DNA of 64,000 nucleotides from Rhizobium brockwellii (GTDB taxonomy: Bacteria > Pseudomonadota > Alphaproteobacteria > Rhizobiales > Rhizobiaceae): NCBI RefSeq assembly GCF_000769405.2, contig NZ_CP053439.1, positions 1,178,001 to 1,242,000 of the forward strand, written 5' to 3'. Within the stretch, counting starts at the first letter, position 1. Each line of letters starts with the position of its first letter. Shown one piece after another: positions 36,709-46,174 of this stretch. The translations under genes were made by a program, and so were the position numbers. The notes beneath the pieces are model-generated. The model did not search any database. It was given only the letters and a program-made list of their open reading frames with translations, and was not told the origin of the DNA.

Positions 36709-37305
36709 TCAACCCTCAGACTTGAGCTCGCTATGGGCCGGGAATTTCTTGTCGAACTGCCGCTGCCAGTCGATCAGCGGCGCATGATCGGCTTCCCACT
36801 GGTCCTTGAAGCGCAGCTTGAGATAATCGAGCGTCGCGGCCAGCGCGAAATGTCCGCCATTGAGCTTCTTGCCTGTTTTCGGCGGATTGGCGCTGAGATG
36901 AGCGAGCCCGCTCGTCGCCTTCTTCCACTGCCGGTCTATCCACGGCTGGTGAATTTTTTCCTCGTCGCGGAAGCGCCGCTCATAGACGATCGCCAGCAGG
37001 CAGTCGCAGATGCCGTCGCAAAGTGCTTCGAGGATTTCCGCATCCGTGCGCTTGCCGTTCTTCGAAGGGTAGAGCCCGCCCTTCGTCAGCCGGTCGAAAT
37101 AATGCATGATCGCCACGCTGTCATATATCGAGACCCCGTCATTGGTCAGCAGCGTCGGGATCTTGCCGAGCGGATTGTTGTCCACCAGGATCGCCGGTCC
37201 GGTATTGGTGTCGACCCGGATGGCGTTCAGCTCCAGCCCCAGAAAATGCGCGGCCATCCGCACCTTGTTGGAATAGGGCGAGGCGGGCGAGCAAAGGAGC
37301 TTCAT
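36709..37305 (-). CDS. Glutathione S-transferase family protein
   Basis: A 198-residue protein with the N-terminal thioredoxin-like domain (KLLCSPASPYSNKVRMAAHFLGL, NPLGKIPTLLTNDGVSIYDSVAIMHYFD with the glutathione gamma-Glu site) and a helical C-terminal domain. The CSPASPYSNK opening has a Cys/Ser active-site region as in bacterial GST branches. Substrate unknown. It precedes nothing co-directional within 300 bp other than rlmJ upstream (60 bp gap), so the two may be co-transcribed. Confidence 0.87.
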   Translation of the reverse strand: MKLLCSPASPYSNKVRMAAHFLGLELNAIRVDTNTGPAILVDNNPLGKIPTLLTNDGVSIYDSVAIMHYFDRLTKGGLYPSKNGKRTDAEILEALCDGICDCLLAIVYERRFRDEEKIHQPWIDRQWKKATSGLAHLSANPPKTGKKLNGGHFALAATLDYLKLRFKDQWEADHAPLIDWQRQFDKKFPAHSELKSEG

Positions 37306-37365
37306 GGGAAACCTGATCAGATTGTGGAGCTGCGGCGCGGACTATTCCTGAAGCAGCTTAACGGG

Positions 37366-38235
37366 TCAATCGTCCTTGACCGCCTTGCTCTCGCCGCGCA
37401 GCCAGAAGGCGCGGTGCGAGGCAAAACGGTCTTGCGCCAGATGGTCCTTCAATGCGGGCAGCAATTGGTGCAACTCGTCCTTCAGCGTGAAGGGCGGGTT
37501 GACGATGACGAGGCCTGAGCCCGTCAGTCCGGTAATGCCGCGGTCGCTGCGGACGGCAAGTTCGGCGCAGAGCATTTTCGGGATGTCGAGCGCCTGCAGC
37601 GTCTCGTGGAATTCCTTGATCGGCGCGCCCTTCTTCAGCGGATACCACAGGCAATAGGTGCCACCGGGAAAGCGCCGATAGGCCTTTTCCAGTCCCTCGG
37701 CCAGGCGCTGATATTCATCCTCTTCCTCGAAGGGCGGATCGACGAGCACGATGCCGCGCTTCTCCTTTGGCGGTAGATGCGCGCCGAGCGCCAGCCAGCC
37801 GTCGAGCTCGGTGATGCGGGCATGGTGATCGCCCTCGAACAGCCGGTGCAGCCTGACATAGTCCTCGGGATGCAGTTCCATCGCCGACAGCCGGTCTTGC
37901 GGCCGGAACAGCATGCGCGCAAGTTTCGGCGATCCGGGATAGAAGCGGATGCCGCCCTGCGGGTTGAGTTCGCGGATTGCCGAGAGGTAGGGCTCCAGCA
38001 GTTCGGAAACCTGAGAGCCGAGGTCTGCCTCCATCAACTTGCCGATGCCATCGACCCATTCGCCGGTTTTCTGCGCCTCTTCGGAGGAAAGATCGTAGAG
38101 CCCGATGCCGGCATGCGTGTCGAGCACGCGGAAGCCGCCATCCTTTTTCTGCATGTAGCGGATCAGCCGAGTGAGCACGGCATGTTTCAGCACATCGGCA
38201 AAGTTGCCCGCGTGATAGATGTGGCGGTAGTTCAT
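37366..38235 (-). CDS. rlmJ: 23S rRNA (adenine2030-N6)-methyltransferase
   Basis: RlmJ methylates A2030 of 23S rRNA. The 289-residue protein starts with the characteristic MNYRHIYHAGNFADVLKHAVL. It carries the SAM region LDTHAGIGLYDL and the catalytic motif DPPFEEEDEY. Diverges from the molybdopterin oxidoreductase with a short gap (82 bp to its preferred start). Confidence 0.95.
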   Translation of the reverse strand: MNYRHIYHAGNFADVLKHAVLTRLIRYMQKKDGGFRVLDTHAGIGLYDLSSEEAQKTGEWVDGIGKLMEADLGSQVSELLEPYLSAIRELNPQGGIRFYPGSPKLARMLFRPQDRLSAMELHPEDYVRLHRLFEGDHHARITELDGWLALGAHLPPKEKRGIVLVDPPFEEEDEYQRLAEGLEKAYRRFPGGTYCLWYPLKKGAPIKEFHETLQALDIPKMLCAELAVRSDRGITGLTGSGLVIVNPPFTLKDELHQLLPALKDHLAQDRFASHRAFWLRGESKAVKDD

Positions 38236-38317
38236 TTTTGCTGATGTCCGTATGAATTCGCGTCATGGGGAATTTTTGTGGCTTTTGGCCGTGCAAGCCT
38301 TGGAATATACAAATGCC

Positions 38318-40456
38318 ATGAACATTGCGACCCCCATCCACGCCAAATCAGAAAAGCCGGACAACAGGGTGGGCCACACGGCCTGTCCGCATGACTGTCC
38401 CTCCACCTGCGCGCTGGAGGTCGATATATCAGAGGATGGCCGCATCGGCCGTGTGCGCGGCGCCAATGACCATTCCTACACATCAGGCGTCATCTGCGCC
38501 AAGGTCGCCCGTTACGCCGAGCGGCTCTACCATCCCGACCGCCTCATGCATCCGCTGCGCCGCACCGGCGCCAAGGGGGCAGGGCACTGGCAGCAGATTT
38601 CCTGGGACGATGCGCTGGATGAGATCGCCGAAGCCTTTGTGAAGGCCGAGGCAAGGGACGGCAGCGAGGCGATCTGGCCCTATTTCTACGCTGGTACCAT
38701 GGGCTGGGTGCAGCGCGATTCGATCGATCGCCTGCGTCATGCCAAGCGTTACTCCGGCTTCTTCTCCTCGATCTGCACCAACCCCGCCTGGACCGGCTTC
38801 ACCATGGCGACCGGCACGCTGCGCGGTCCCGATCCGCGCGAGATGGGCCGCACCGATTGCGTCGTCATCTGGGGCACCAACGCGGTGTCGACGCAGGTCA
38901 ATGTGATGACCCACGCCATCAAGTCGCGCAAGGAGCGCGGCGCGAAGATCGTCGTCATCGACATCTACGACAATCCGACGATGAAGCAGGCCGACATGGC
39001 GTTGATCGTCAGGCCGGGCACCGATGCCGCACTCGCTTGCGCCGTCATGCACATCGCCTTCCGCGACGGTTACGCCGACCGCGCATACATGGCGAGATAT
39101 GCCGATGATCCCGAGGGTCTCGAAGCGCATCTTAAAACCAAGACGCCGCAATGGGCCGCCGCCATCACCGGCCTTTCGGTCGAAGAGATCGAAGCCTTCG
39201 CCAGCCTCGTCGGCACGACGAAGAAAACCTTCTTCCGCCTGGGCTACGGCTTCACCCGCCAGCGCAACGGCGCAGTCGCCATGCATGCGGCCGCCTCGAT
39301 CGCCACCGTTCTCGGCTCCTGGCAATATGAAGGCGGCGGCGCCTTCCATTCGAACAGCGATATCTTTCGCTTGAACAGCGCCGAACTGACCGGCCGGTCG
39401 ATGAAGGATGCCGATATCCGCATGCTCGATCAGTCGCAGATCGGCCGCGTGCTGACCGGTGATGCCGTGGCGCTGCGCCATCGCGGGCCGGTGACAGCGA
39501 TGCTGATCCAGAACACCAATCCCGCAAACATCGCCCCCGAGCAGCGCCTCGTCAGACGCGGCTTTGCCCGTGACGATCTTTTCGTTGCCGTCCACGAGCA
39601 GTTCATGACCGAAACGGCTGAGATCGCCGATATCGTCATCCCCGCGACGATGTTCGTCGAGCACGACGACATCTACCGCGCCGGCGGCCAGAACCATATC
39701 CTGCTGGGGCCGAAGCTGGTCGAGCCACCGCCAACCGTGCGCACCAATCTCTTCGTCATCGAGGAACTGGCCAAACGCCTCGGCGTCGCCGATCGCCCCG
39801 GCTTCGGCTTCACCGCCCGCGAGATGGTCGACCGCATCCTCGAATCGAGTGGCCTGCCGGATTACAATCATTTCCTCGAACACAAATGGTTCGATCGCCA
39901 GCCTGCTTTCGAGGAAGCGCATTACCTGAACGGTTTTGCCCATCCGGATGGTAAGTTCCACTTTCGCCCGGACTGGATCAATCAGCCGGCGCCGAACAAA
40001 CCGCCGGCCGCGATCGGCGCACTCGGTCCGCACGCAGCGCTTCCGGCCTTCCCCGATCAGGTCGATGTCATCGAAGTCGCCGATATCGAGCATCCCTTCC
40101 GTCTCGCCACGTCGCCGGCCCGCAATTTCCTGAATTCGAGCTTTTCCGAGACCAAGACCTCCCGCCAGAAGGAGGGCCGCCCTGAAGTGATGATCAATCC
40201 GGCCGACGCCGAAGCCAAAGGCATCACCCATGGCGATCTTGTCCGCATCGGCAACAGTCGCGGCGATCTGCGCATCCACGCCCGCATCACCACCGAAGTG
40301 AAATCGGGCGTGCTGATTGCCGAGGGTCTCTGGCCGAACAAGGCGCATGTCGACGGCGAGGGCATCAACGTCTTGACCGGCGCCGACCCCGTCGCACCCT
40401 ACGGCGGCGCGGCCGTCCACGACAACAAGGTCTGGCTTCGCAGGGACGCAGCATGA
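38318..40456 (+). CDS. Molybdopterin-dependent oxidoreductase (DMSO reductase superfamily)
   Basis: A 712-residue cytosolic enzyme with no Tat signal. The N-terminal [4Fe-4S] site is Cys23, Cys27, Cys31 (HTACPHDCPSTC) and Cys60. Cys153 in SSICTNPAWTG aligns with the molybdenum ligand (Sec/Cys) of formate dehydrogenase H, by my reading. The C-terminal molybdopterin dinucleotide domain is present (PEVMINPADAEAKGITHGDLV, then VRIGN). Substrate unknown; it is not a classical nitrate or formate enzyme because no partner subunits are adjacent. An upstream ATG (38252) would add 22 residues. Overlaps the Nudix gene by 4 bases. Confidence 0.88.
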   Translation: MNIATPIHAKSEKPDNRVGHTACPHDCPSTCALEVDISEDGRIGRVRGANDHSYTSGVICAKVARYAERLYHPDRLMHPLRRTGAKGAGHWQQISWDDALDEIAEAFVKAEARDGSEAIWPYFYAGTMGWVQRDSIDRLRHAKRYSGFFSSICTNPAWTGFTMATGTLRGPDPREMGRTDCVVIWGTNAVSTQVNVMTHAIKSRKERGAKIVVIDIYDNPTMKQADMALIVRPGTDAALACAVMHIAFRDGYADRAYMARYADDPEGLEAHLKTKTPQWAAAITGLSVEEIEAFASLVGTTKKTFFRLGYGFTRQRNGAVAMHAAASIATVLGSWQYEGGGAFHSNSDIFRLNSAELTGRSMKDADIRMLDQSQIGRVLTGDAVALRHRGPVTAMLIQNTNPANIAPEQRLVRRGFARDDLFVAVHEQFMTETAEIADIVIPATMFVEHDDIYRAGGQNHILLGPKLVEPPPTVRTNLFVIEELAKRLGVADRPGFGFTAREMVDRILESSGLPDYNHFLEHKWFDRQPAFEEAHYLNGFAHPDGKFHFRPDWINQPAPNKPPAAIGALGPHAALPAFPDQVDVIEVADIEHPFRLATSPARNFLNSSFSETKTSRQKEGRPEVMINPADAEAKGITHGDLVRIGNSRGDLRIHARITTEVKSGVLIAEGLWPNKAHVDGEGINVLTGADPVAPYGGAAVHDNKVWLRRDAA

Positions 40457-41046
40457 CCCAGCCGAAATCCCGGGTGAAGATCGCCGGCGAGGAAACCCTG
40501 TCGAATGGGTGGACGCGGCTGAGCAGCTACCTCCTCGACTATATCGACCGCAAGGGCGCAACCCATCGGTTGAAGCGGGAAGTCTACCACCGCACGCCGG
40601 CCGCCTGTATCCTGCTTTATGATCCCAGGCGCGATGTCGTGGTTCTCGTCCGCCAGTTCCGCCTCGCCGTTCATCTCAACGGCGATCCCGCCTGGATGAT
40701 CGAGGTGCCGGCCGGCCTTCTCGACGACGACCATCCGGAAGCGGCGATCCGTCGCGAGGCGATGGAGGAGACCGGCTATCGCCTGCGCGATGCGCGCTTT
40801 CTGTTCAAATCCTATACTTCACCGGGTGCAGTCACCGAAGTCGTGCATTTCTTCGCAGCCCTCATCGACATCGCTGATCGCGTGGCTGAAGGCGGTGGCC
40901 TGGAAGAGGAACACGAGGATATCGAGGTCCTCGAAATCCCGCTCGACGAGGCTGCGGCGATGATCGAAACCGGCGAAATCTTCGACGCCAAGACGATCAT
41001 GCTTCTGCAATGGGCGCTGTTGAACAGGGCAAATCTGACGGCGTGA
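40453..41046 (+). CDS. Nudix hydrolase, NudK/ADP-sugar pyrophosphatase-like
   Basis: A 197-residue hydrolase. The Nudix box is GLLDDDHPEAAIRREAMEET plus GY (residues about 88-109), preceded by EVPA. The GLLDDDxPExxIRREAxEETGY form matches E. coli NudK (GDP-mannose pyrophosphatase) more than general Nudix enzymes. It should cleave a nucleoside-diphosphate sugar. The start overlaps the molybdoenzyme stop (ATGA), so the two are translated together, which is odd functionally. Confidence 0.88.
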   Translation: MTQPKSRVKIAGEETLSNGWTRLSSYLLDYIDRKGATHRLKREVYHRTPAACILLYDPRRDVVVLVRQFRLAVHLNGDPAWMIEVPAGLLDDDHPEAAIRREAMEETGYRLRDARFLFKSYTSPGAVTEVVHFFAALIDIADRVAEGGGLEEEHEDIEVLEIPLDEAAAMIETGEIFDAKTIMLLQWALLNRANLTA

Positions 41047-41115
41047 ATCTGCGAGGCGGGCGCATCGGGTCATTTCCAAAGCGCAACTTTCCGCTTTAAG
41101 ATGATACGTCGCGAA

Positions 41116-41137
41116 ATTTCATACGACTGTCACGAAG
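41116..41137 (+). promoter_or_regulatory. Candidate Pho box upstream of phnM
   Basis: ATTTCAT-acga-CTGTCAC-gaag: two 7-bp half-sites 11 bp apart, close to the CTGTCAT direct repeats bound by PhoB. It lies 54 bp before the phnM start. A phosphonate gene is a natural Pho regulon member. The match is imperfect in the first half-site. Confidence 0.35.
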
Positions 41138-41190
41138 CAGTTCTATGCGCTGCGGTTTGTCAATCATCGGATGCGGTCAGGAGAAAGCCC

Positions 41191-42360
41191 ATGTGGCTCA
41201 GCAATTTCACCCTCGTTCTCCCAAACGAGGTGGTGAGTGAAGGTTCCGTGCGTGTTGAGGGTGGCGTCATCGCGGAGATCCGGCCGGAGCCGGTCGCCGG
41301 TGCTGCCATCGATGGCGGCAGACGGCTGCTGATGCCGGGATTCGTCGATCTCCACGGCGACATGATCGAGCGCGAGATCGCCCCGCGGCCGAACGCGACG
41401 ATGCCGATCGATTTCGGCATCCACGAACTCGACAAGAAGCTTGCCGCCGCGGGTGTCACGACGGCGTTTGCCGCCGTCTCCTTTGCGACCGAAAGCGTCT
41501 ACGGCCACGTCCGCTCGCTGGAGACGACATCGGCGGTGATCGAAGGCATCAACCGCCTGCGTGATGATCTGCTGATCGACCACCGCGTCCACGCTCGTTA
41601 CGAGATCACCAATGTCGGCGCAGCGCCTGCACTCGAACGCCTGCTGAATGCCGATCAGATCGACATGGTTTCGCTTACCGACCATACGCCGGGTCAGGGC
41701 CAGTACAACAACCTGCAAAGCTACATCCGTAGCATCTCCGAGCGCCGCGCCATCTCCGAGGAAATGGCGGCGGAGATCGTCGCCAAGCGCATCGCCATGC
41801 GCAACAATGCTGACATCGAGGCCAAGCTGAAGGAGATCGTCGCGCTGTCGCTGAAGCACAAGCTGTCGCTTGCCTCGCATGACGATGACAGCGTCGAAAA
41901 AGTCGCCGAGATGCACGATCTTGGCGTCACCATCAGCGAGTTTCCGGTCACTGCGCCTGCGGCCGAGGAGGCGCGCCGCCGCGGTCTCTGGACGCTGATG
42001 GGCGCGCCGAACGCGCTGCGCGGCCAGTCGATGTCGGGCAATCTCAGCGCGCTGGATGCCGCAAGGGCCGGCCTGTTGAGCGTCATCGCTGCCGATTATC
42101 ATCCGGCTGCCTTCGTGCCCGGCATCTTCAAGCTTGCCGACATGGTGGAAGGCGGCCTGCCGGCAGCCGTTGCCATGGCGACCGGCAATGCGGCCCGCTC
42201 CGCCGGCCTGTCGGATCGCGGCGAGATCGCCGTCGGCCAGCGCGCTGATCTTGTCGTGGTCGAGCCCGGCGATGTCCACCGGATCCGCGCGACGTTCCGC
42301 GCCGGCCGCTTCGTCTACAGCGACGGCACGCTGCATCCGTTAAGGGCGTTGGCGGCTTAA
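41191..42360 (+). CDS. phnM: Alpha-D-ribose 1-methylphosphonate 5-triphosphate diphosphatase
   Basis: PhnM removes pyrophosphate from the triphosphate intermediate of the C-P lyase pathway of phosphonate use. The 389-residue amidohydrolase-fold protein has the metal motif DLHGDMIE (His55, Asp57), the family-specific SLTDHTPGQGQY and the late SHDDDSVEK metal site. ATG 41191 is preceded by AGGAGA. The other C-P lyase genes (phnGHIJKL) are not in the window, so this is a detached or second copy. It is convergent with purN, overlapping by 4 bases. Confidence 0.93.
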   Translation: MWLSNFTLVLPNEVVSEGSVRVEGGVIAEIRPEPVAGAAIDGGRRLLMPGFVDLHGDMIEREIAPRPNATMPIDFGIHELDKKLAAAGVTTAFAAVSFATESVYGHVRSLETTSAVIEGINRLRDDLLIDHRVHARYEITNVGAAPALERLLNADQIDMVSLTDHTPGQGQYNNLQSYIRSISERRAISEEMAAEIVAKRIAMRNNADIEAKLKEIVALSLKHKLSLASHDDDSVEKVAEMHDLGVTISEFPVTAPAAEEARRRGLWTLMGAPNALRGQSMSGNLSALDAARAGLLSVIAADYHPAAFVPGIFKLADMVEGGLPAAVAMATGNAARSAGLSDRGEIAVGQRADLVVVEPGDVHRIRATFRAGRFVYSDGTLHPLRALAA

Positions 42361-43028
42361 GCGCGGTCGCCGATCAGCGAAATAAGCTGGGTCTTGGGTG
42401 CGGCGGTCGAAGCCTCCGCGCCGACGGCCTTGCCGCCTTCCATCGTCACACGGCCTTCGGCAAAGAGCCGCAAGGCTTGCGGATAGATCTGGTGTTCGAT
42501 GGTGAGCACACGCGCGGCAAGGCTTTCGGCCGTGTCGCCAGAAAGAACAGGTACGGCTGCCTGGCCGATCACCGGCCCCTCATCCATGCCTTCGGTGACG
42601 AAATGCACTGTGCAGCCGGCAATCCGCATGCCGGCGTCGATCGCCCGCTGATGGGTGTGCAGGCCGGGAAATAGCGGCAGCAGGGAAGGGTGGATGTTGA
42701 GCATCCGGCCTTCGTAACGCTGGATGAAGGTCGCCGTCAGCAGCCGCATATAGCCTGCCAGGCAGAGAATGTCGGGCGAAAGCTCATCGAGCGCCGAAAA
42801 GATCGCCGCCTCATGCGCATCCTTGCTGGCATAGTCCTTACGGGGAAAGGCAAAGGTGGCAATACCTTCGGCGGCGGCCTTGGCAAGCCCGCCGGCATCC
42901 GTGTTGTCGGAGATCACCCCGACAATCTCGGCCGGGTAGTCGGCTGCCTTCGCCGCCGCAACCAGCGCCATCATGTTGGAGCCGCTGCCTGATATGAAGA
43001 CGACGGCGCGTTTGCGCGGCGAGCTCAT
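42357..43028 (-). CDS. purN: Phosphoribosylglycinamide formyltransferase
   Basis: PurN transfers formyl from 10-formyl-THF to GAR, the third step of purine synthesis. The 223-residue protein has the phosphate loop [10 protein letters not shown], the Asn-His pair in NIHPSLLP and the catalytic Asp in [10 protein letters not shown]. Its start overlaps the purM stop (ATGA). The C-terminus overlaps the convergent phnM stop, so there is no room for a terminator between them. Confidence 0.96.
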   Translation of the reverse strand: MSSPRKRAVVFISGSGSNMMALVAAAKAADYPAEIVGVISDNTDAGGLAKAAAEGIATFAFPRKDYASKDAHEAAIFSALDELSPDILCLAGYMRLLTATFIQRYEGRMLNIHPSLLPLFPGLHTHQRAIDAGMRIAGCTVHFVTEGMDEGPVIGQAAVPVLSGDTAESLAARVLTIEHQIYPQALRLFAEGRVTMEGGKAVGAEASTAAPKTQLISLIGDRA

Positions 43029-44098
43029 ATGGCAAGCGTGCCCTTGTAGACCGTGCCGGCAGCGCCTTCGTCGCGGGCGATCATGCGGCCGAGCGTGATA
43101 ACTGTCTCGCCCTCGGCTTCGAGTGCCGCGGAAACCGCCGCGACGTTCTCACCGGCGACGACGGCGATCATGCCGACGCCGCAGTTGAAGGTGCGCAGCA
43201 TTTCCTTGGATTCGACGCCACCCGTCTTGGCGAGCCATGAAAACACCGGCGGCACCTGGACGGCGGCAAGATCGATCTCTGCCGCCAAATGCTTCGGCAG
43301 CACGCGCGGAATATTTTCCGGGAAGCCGCCGCCGGTGATGTGCGCCAGCGCCTTGATGGCACCGGTCTCGCGGATCGCCTTCAGAAGCGGCTTCACATAG
43401 ATGCGCGTCGGCTCGAGCAGCGCTTCGCCAAGCTTCCTGCCTTCGGCAAACGGTGCGGCGGCACTCCAATCGAGGCCGGACAATTCGACGATCTTGCGCA
43501 CCAGCGAGAAGCCATTGGAATGGACGCCGGAGGAGGCAAGGCCGAGGATCACGTCACCCTCGGCGATATCGCCTGATGGCAGGAGCTTGCCGCGTTCGGC
43601 CGCACCCACGGCAAAACCGGCGAGATCGTAGTCGCCGGAGGAATACATGCCGGGCATTTCGGCCGTCTCGCCGCCGATCAGCGCGCAGCCGGCCTCGCGG
43701 CAGCCGGCGGCAATGCCGCCGACGATGGCCGCACCTTGGTCGGGGTCGAGCTTGCCGGTCGCGAAATAATCGAGGAAGAACAGCGGCTCGGCGCCCTGCA
43801 CTACGAGATCGTTGACGCACATGGCGACCAGGTCGATGCCGACGGTGTCGTGATAGTCGGCATCGATTGCGATCTTCAGCTTGGTGCCGACGCCGTCATT
43901 GGCGGCGACGAGAACCGGATCGGTAAAGCCTGCGGCCTTGAGGTCGAAGAGCCCGCCGAAGCCGCCGATCTCGCCGTCGGCGCCGGGACGGCGCGTCGAG
44001 CGCACCGCCGGCTTGATCTTCTCGACGAGGAGGTTTCCGGCATCGATGTCGACGCCTGCGTCGCTATATGTCAGGCCGTTTTTCCCAGACTGGCTCAT
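43025..44098 (-). CDS. purM: Phosphoribosylformylglycinamidine cyclo-ligase
   Basis: PurM closes the imidazole ring to give AIR, step five of purine synthesis. The 357-residue protein has the expected opening [24 protein letters not shown] and the [11 protein letters not shown] and [13 protein letters not shown] blocks. It forms a purM-purN operon, the usual pairing. The divergent gap to the AI-2E gene holds a hairpin that may belong to either promoter. Confidence 0.96.
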   Translation of the reverse strand: MSQSGKNGLTYSDAGVDIDAGNLLVEKIKPAVRSTRRPGADGEIGGFGGLFDLKAAGFTDPVLVAANDGVGTKLKIAIDADYHDTVGIDLVAMCVNDLVVQGAEPLFFLDYFATGKLDPDQGAAIVGGIAAGCREAGCALIGGETAEMPGMYSSGDYDLAGFAVGAAERGKLLPSGDIAEGDVILGLASSGVHSNGFSLVRKIVELSGLDWSAAAPFAEGRKLGEALLEPTRIYVKPLLKAIRETGAIKALAHITGGGFPENIPRVLPKHLAAEIDLAAVQVPPVFSWLAKTGGVESKEMLRTFNCGVGMIAVVAGENVAAVSAALEAEGETVITLGRMIARDEGAAGTVYKGTLAI

Positions 44099-44166
44099 GC
44101 TGGTCTCCGATGGCTATTTCAGGCGGCAAACGTGCCGCGTCATCTGCCGGTCGCAATTGCATGACA

Positions 44167-44202
44167 GGGGCTTTTATGCAAGCGCTGCATGGCAAAAGCC
44201 CC
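44167..44202. promoter_or_regulatory. Hairpin in the purM / AI-2E divergent gap
   Basis: GGGGCTTTT (44167-44175) and AAAAGCCCC (44194-44202) enclose a second stem ATGCA/TGCAT (44176-44180 and 44186-44190). On either strand it would fold into one long stem. It is about 70 bp upstream of purM and 140 bp upstream of the AI-2E gene. It may be an operator, or a terminator-like leader structure. Confidence 0.5.
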
Positions 44203-44343
44203 CAATTTCCCGCGTCTTCCTCCGGCCTTTCGGGGATTTGGCGCGACAGGGTTGACCATCTTTGCGCCTGCATCCTATGTGCTGAATGGCCGCTTCGGAT
44301 CGGATGCGGCGTTTGGCGACGGCGAGTGATCAGCGGGGAAGCG

Positions 44344-45468
44344 ATGCCACAGCATGTCAGCGGCAACAGTCTCAAGCGTCAGATTTTCTTCTGGCTGGTA
44401 GTGCTCGTCTTCTTCATCGTCTTCCTTTATGTCTTCAGCTCGATCCTGCTGCCCTTCATCGCCGGCATGGCGATTGCCTATTTCCTTGATCCGGTGGCTG
44501 ACCGGCTTGAACGCCTGGGACTGAGCCGCATGATGGCGACCATCGGCATTCTCGTCGCCTTCGTCATCGTCTTCACGCTTGCGCTGATGATCCTCATTCC
44601 GGTGCTCATCAGCCAGTTCAACGATTTTGCTCAGCGTCTGCCGGGTTATATCAGCCAATTACAGCAGTTCATCACGCAGGCGCAGAATTCGCTGCTGCCA
44701 GACTGGGTCGAGAACCAGATGGGCGCGATCAAGGACAATCTCTCCGGCATCCTGTCGGAGGGCATGGGCTTCCTCACCGGGCTCTTTGCGCAGATCTGGA
44801 ATTCCGGCAAGGCGATCGTCGACGTCATATCGCTGCTCGTGGTCACCCCCGTCGTCGCCTTCTACATCCTGCTCGATTGGGACCGCATGGTCGCCAAGGT
44901 CGATCAGTGGATCCCGCGCGATTATGTCAGCGATGTTCGCCAGATCGCCAAGGAGATCGACCAGGCGATTGCCGGCTTCATCCGTGGCCAGGGCTCGCTC
45001 TGCCTCATCCTCGGCATCTATTATGCTGTTGGTCTTTCTCTCGTCGGGCTGAATTTCGGCCTGCTGATCGGCCTCTTCGCCGGCATGATCAGCTTCATTC
45101 CCTATGTCGGCTCGATGGTCGGTCTCGTGCTCGCCATCGGCGTGGCGCTTGTGCAGTTCTGGCCCGATTATCCCTGGATCGGCCTGGTGCTCGTCGTCTT
45201 CTTCAGCGGTCAGTTCCTGGAAGGCAACATTCTGCAGCCGAAGCTCGTCGGCTCCAGCGTCGGCCTGCATCCGGTCTGGCTGATGTTTGCGCTGTTTGCC
45301 TTCGGCGCGCTCTTCGGTTTCGTAGGGCTTCTGGTCGCCGTGCCGGCGGCGGCGGCCGTCGGCGTCCTTGTTCGTTTCGCGCTTTCACGCTACCTTCAGA
45401 GCGATCTTTATTTTGGCGGGTCGCCAAGTGGCCGCGCCCGGAAGACGAAATCAGTTCCCAATGAATGA
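44344..45468 (+). CDS. AI-2E family transporter
   Basis: A 374-residue inner-membrane protein with the PerM/YhhQ-type AI-2E layout: paired N-terminal helices (FFWLVVLVFFIVFLYVFSSI, GMAIAYFLDPVADRLER), a soluble loop, then the conserved GQFLEGNILQPKLVGSSVGLHP segment and terminal helices. The family name comes from E. coli TqsA; real substrates are mostly unknown. ATG 44344 is chosen for the GGGGAAG ribosome site. The end overlaps the hdaA start by 8 bases, so they are coupled, an arrangement common near hdaA in alphaproteobacteria. Confidence 0.9.
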   Translation: MPQHVSGNSLKRQIFFWLVVLVFFIVFLYVFSSILLPFIAGMAIAYFLDPVADRLERLGLSRMMATIGILVAFVIVFTLALMILIPVLISQFNDFAQRLPGYISQLQQFITQAQNSLLPDWVENQMGAIKDNLSGILSEGMGFLTGLFAQIWNSGKAIVDVISLLVVTPVVAFYILLDWDRMVAKVDQWIPRDYVSDVRQIAKEIDQAIAGFIRGQGSLCLILGIYYAVGLSLVGLNFGLLIGLFAGMISFIPYVGSMVGLVLAIGVALVQFWPDYPWIGLVLVVFFSGQFLEGNILQPKLVGSSVGLHPVWLMFALFAFGALFGFVGLLVAVPAAAAVGVLVRFALSRYLQSDLYFGGSPSGRARKTKSVPNE

Positions 45469-46174
45469 CGTGAAAAACGCTGATCCGAAGCACAAGGCCG
45501 GAGAGCAGCTGCCGCTGGTCTTTTCGCACGATGCCGCAAGCGGGCGCGACGACCTGCTCATCTCGGAACGTCTTGCCGCTGCCGTTTCGATCGTCGATGC
45601 TTGGCCGGCATGGCCATCGCCGGTCGTCGTGCTCGCCGGTCCCGTCGGTTCGGGAAAATCGCATCTCGCCCGCATCTGGCGGGAATTAAGCGGCGCCGTC
45701 GACATCCATCCCGAACTTGGCTCGGACGCCGCGGTTGCCGCCGCTGCCGGCCCGGTGCTGTTCGAGGACGCCGACCGCCTCGGCTTCGACGACAATGCAC
45801 TCTTCCACGTCATCAACAGCGTGCGCGAAAACGGCACCAGCCTGTTGATCACCAGCCGCCTCTGGCCGATGTCGTGGCCGGTTTTGCTGCCCGATCTGCG
45901 CTCGCGCCTGAAAGCGGCAACCGTCGTCGAGATCGGCGAACCCGATGAGACGCTGTTGTCGCAGGTGATCGTCAAGCTCTTTGCCGACCGGCAGCTTTAT
46001 ATAGATGATAAACTCGTGCTCTATATCGTTGTCAGGATGGAGCGGTCGCTGAACGCGGCCCAGACGATCGTCGAAAGGCTTGACCGGCTGGCCCTGTCGC
46101 GGGGCACGAAAATCACCCGGTCTCTTGCTGCCGAAGTATTGAATGAATTGGGAAATTCGGAACCGGCCGATTGA
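45461..46174 (+). CDS. hdaA: DnaA-related replication regulator HdaA
   Basis: A 237-residue AAA+ protein related to DnaA domain III. With the beta clamp it stimulates DnaA-ATP hydrolysis and so limits re-initiation. The N-terminal QLPLVFSH is a good clamp-binding motif. Walker A is GPVGSGKSHLARIW and the Walker B region is PVLFEDADRLGF. It lacks the DnaA DNA-binding domain, which separates it from DnaA. ATG 45461 overlaps the AI-2E stop. ppk follows after 65 bp. Confidence 0.92.
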   Translation: MNDVKNADPKHKAGEQLPLVFSHDAASGRDDLLISERLAAAVSIVDAWPAWPSPVVVLAGPVGSGKSHLARIWRELSGAVDIHPELGSDAAVAAAAGPVLFEDADRLGFDDNALFHVINSVRENGTSLLITSRLWPMSWPVLLPDLRSRLKAATVVEIGEPDETLLSQVIVKLFADRQLYIDDKLVLYIVVRMERSLNAAQTIVERLDRLALSRGTKITRSLAAEVLNELGNSEPAD

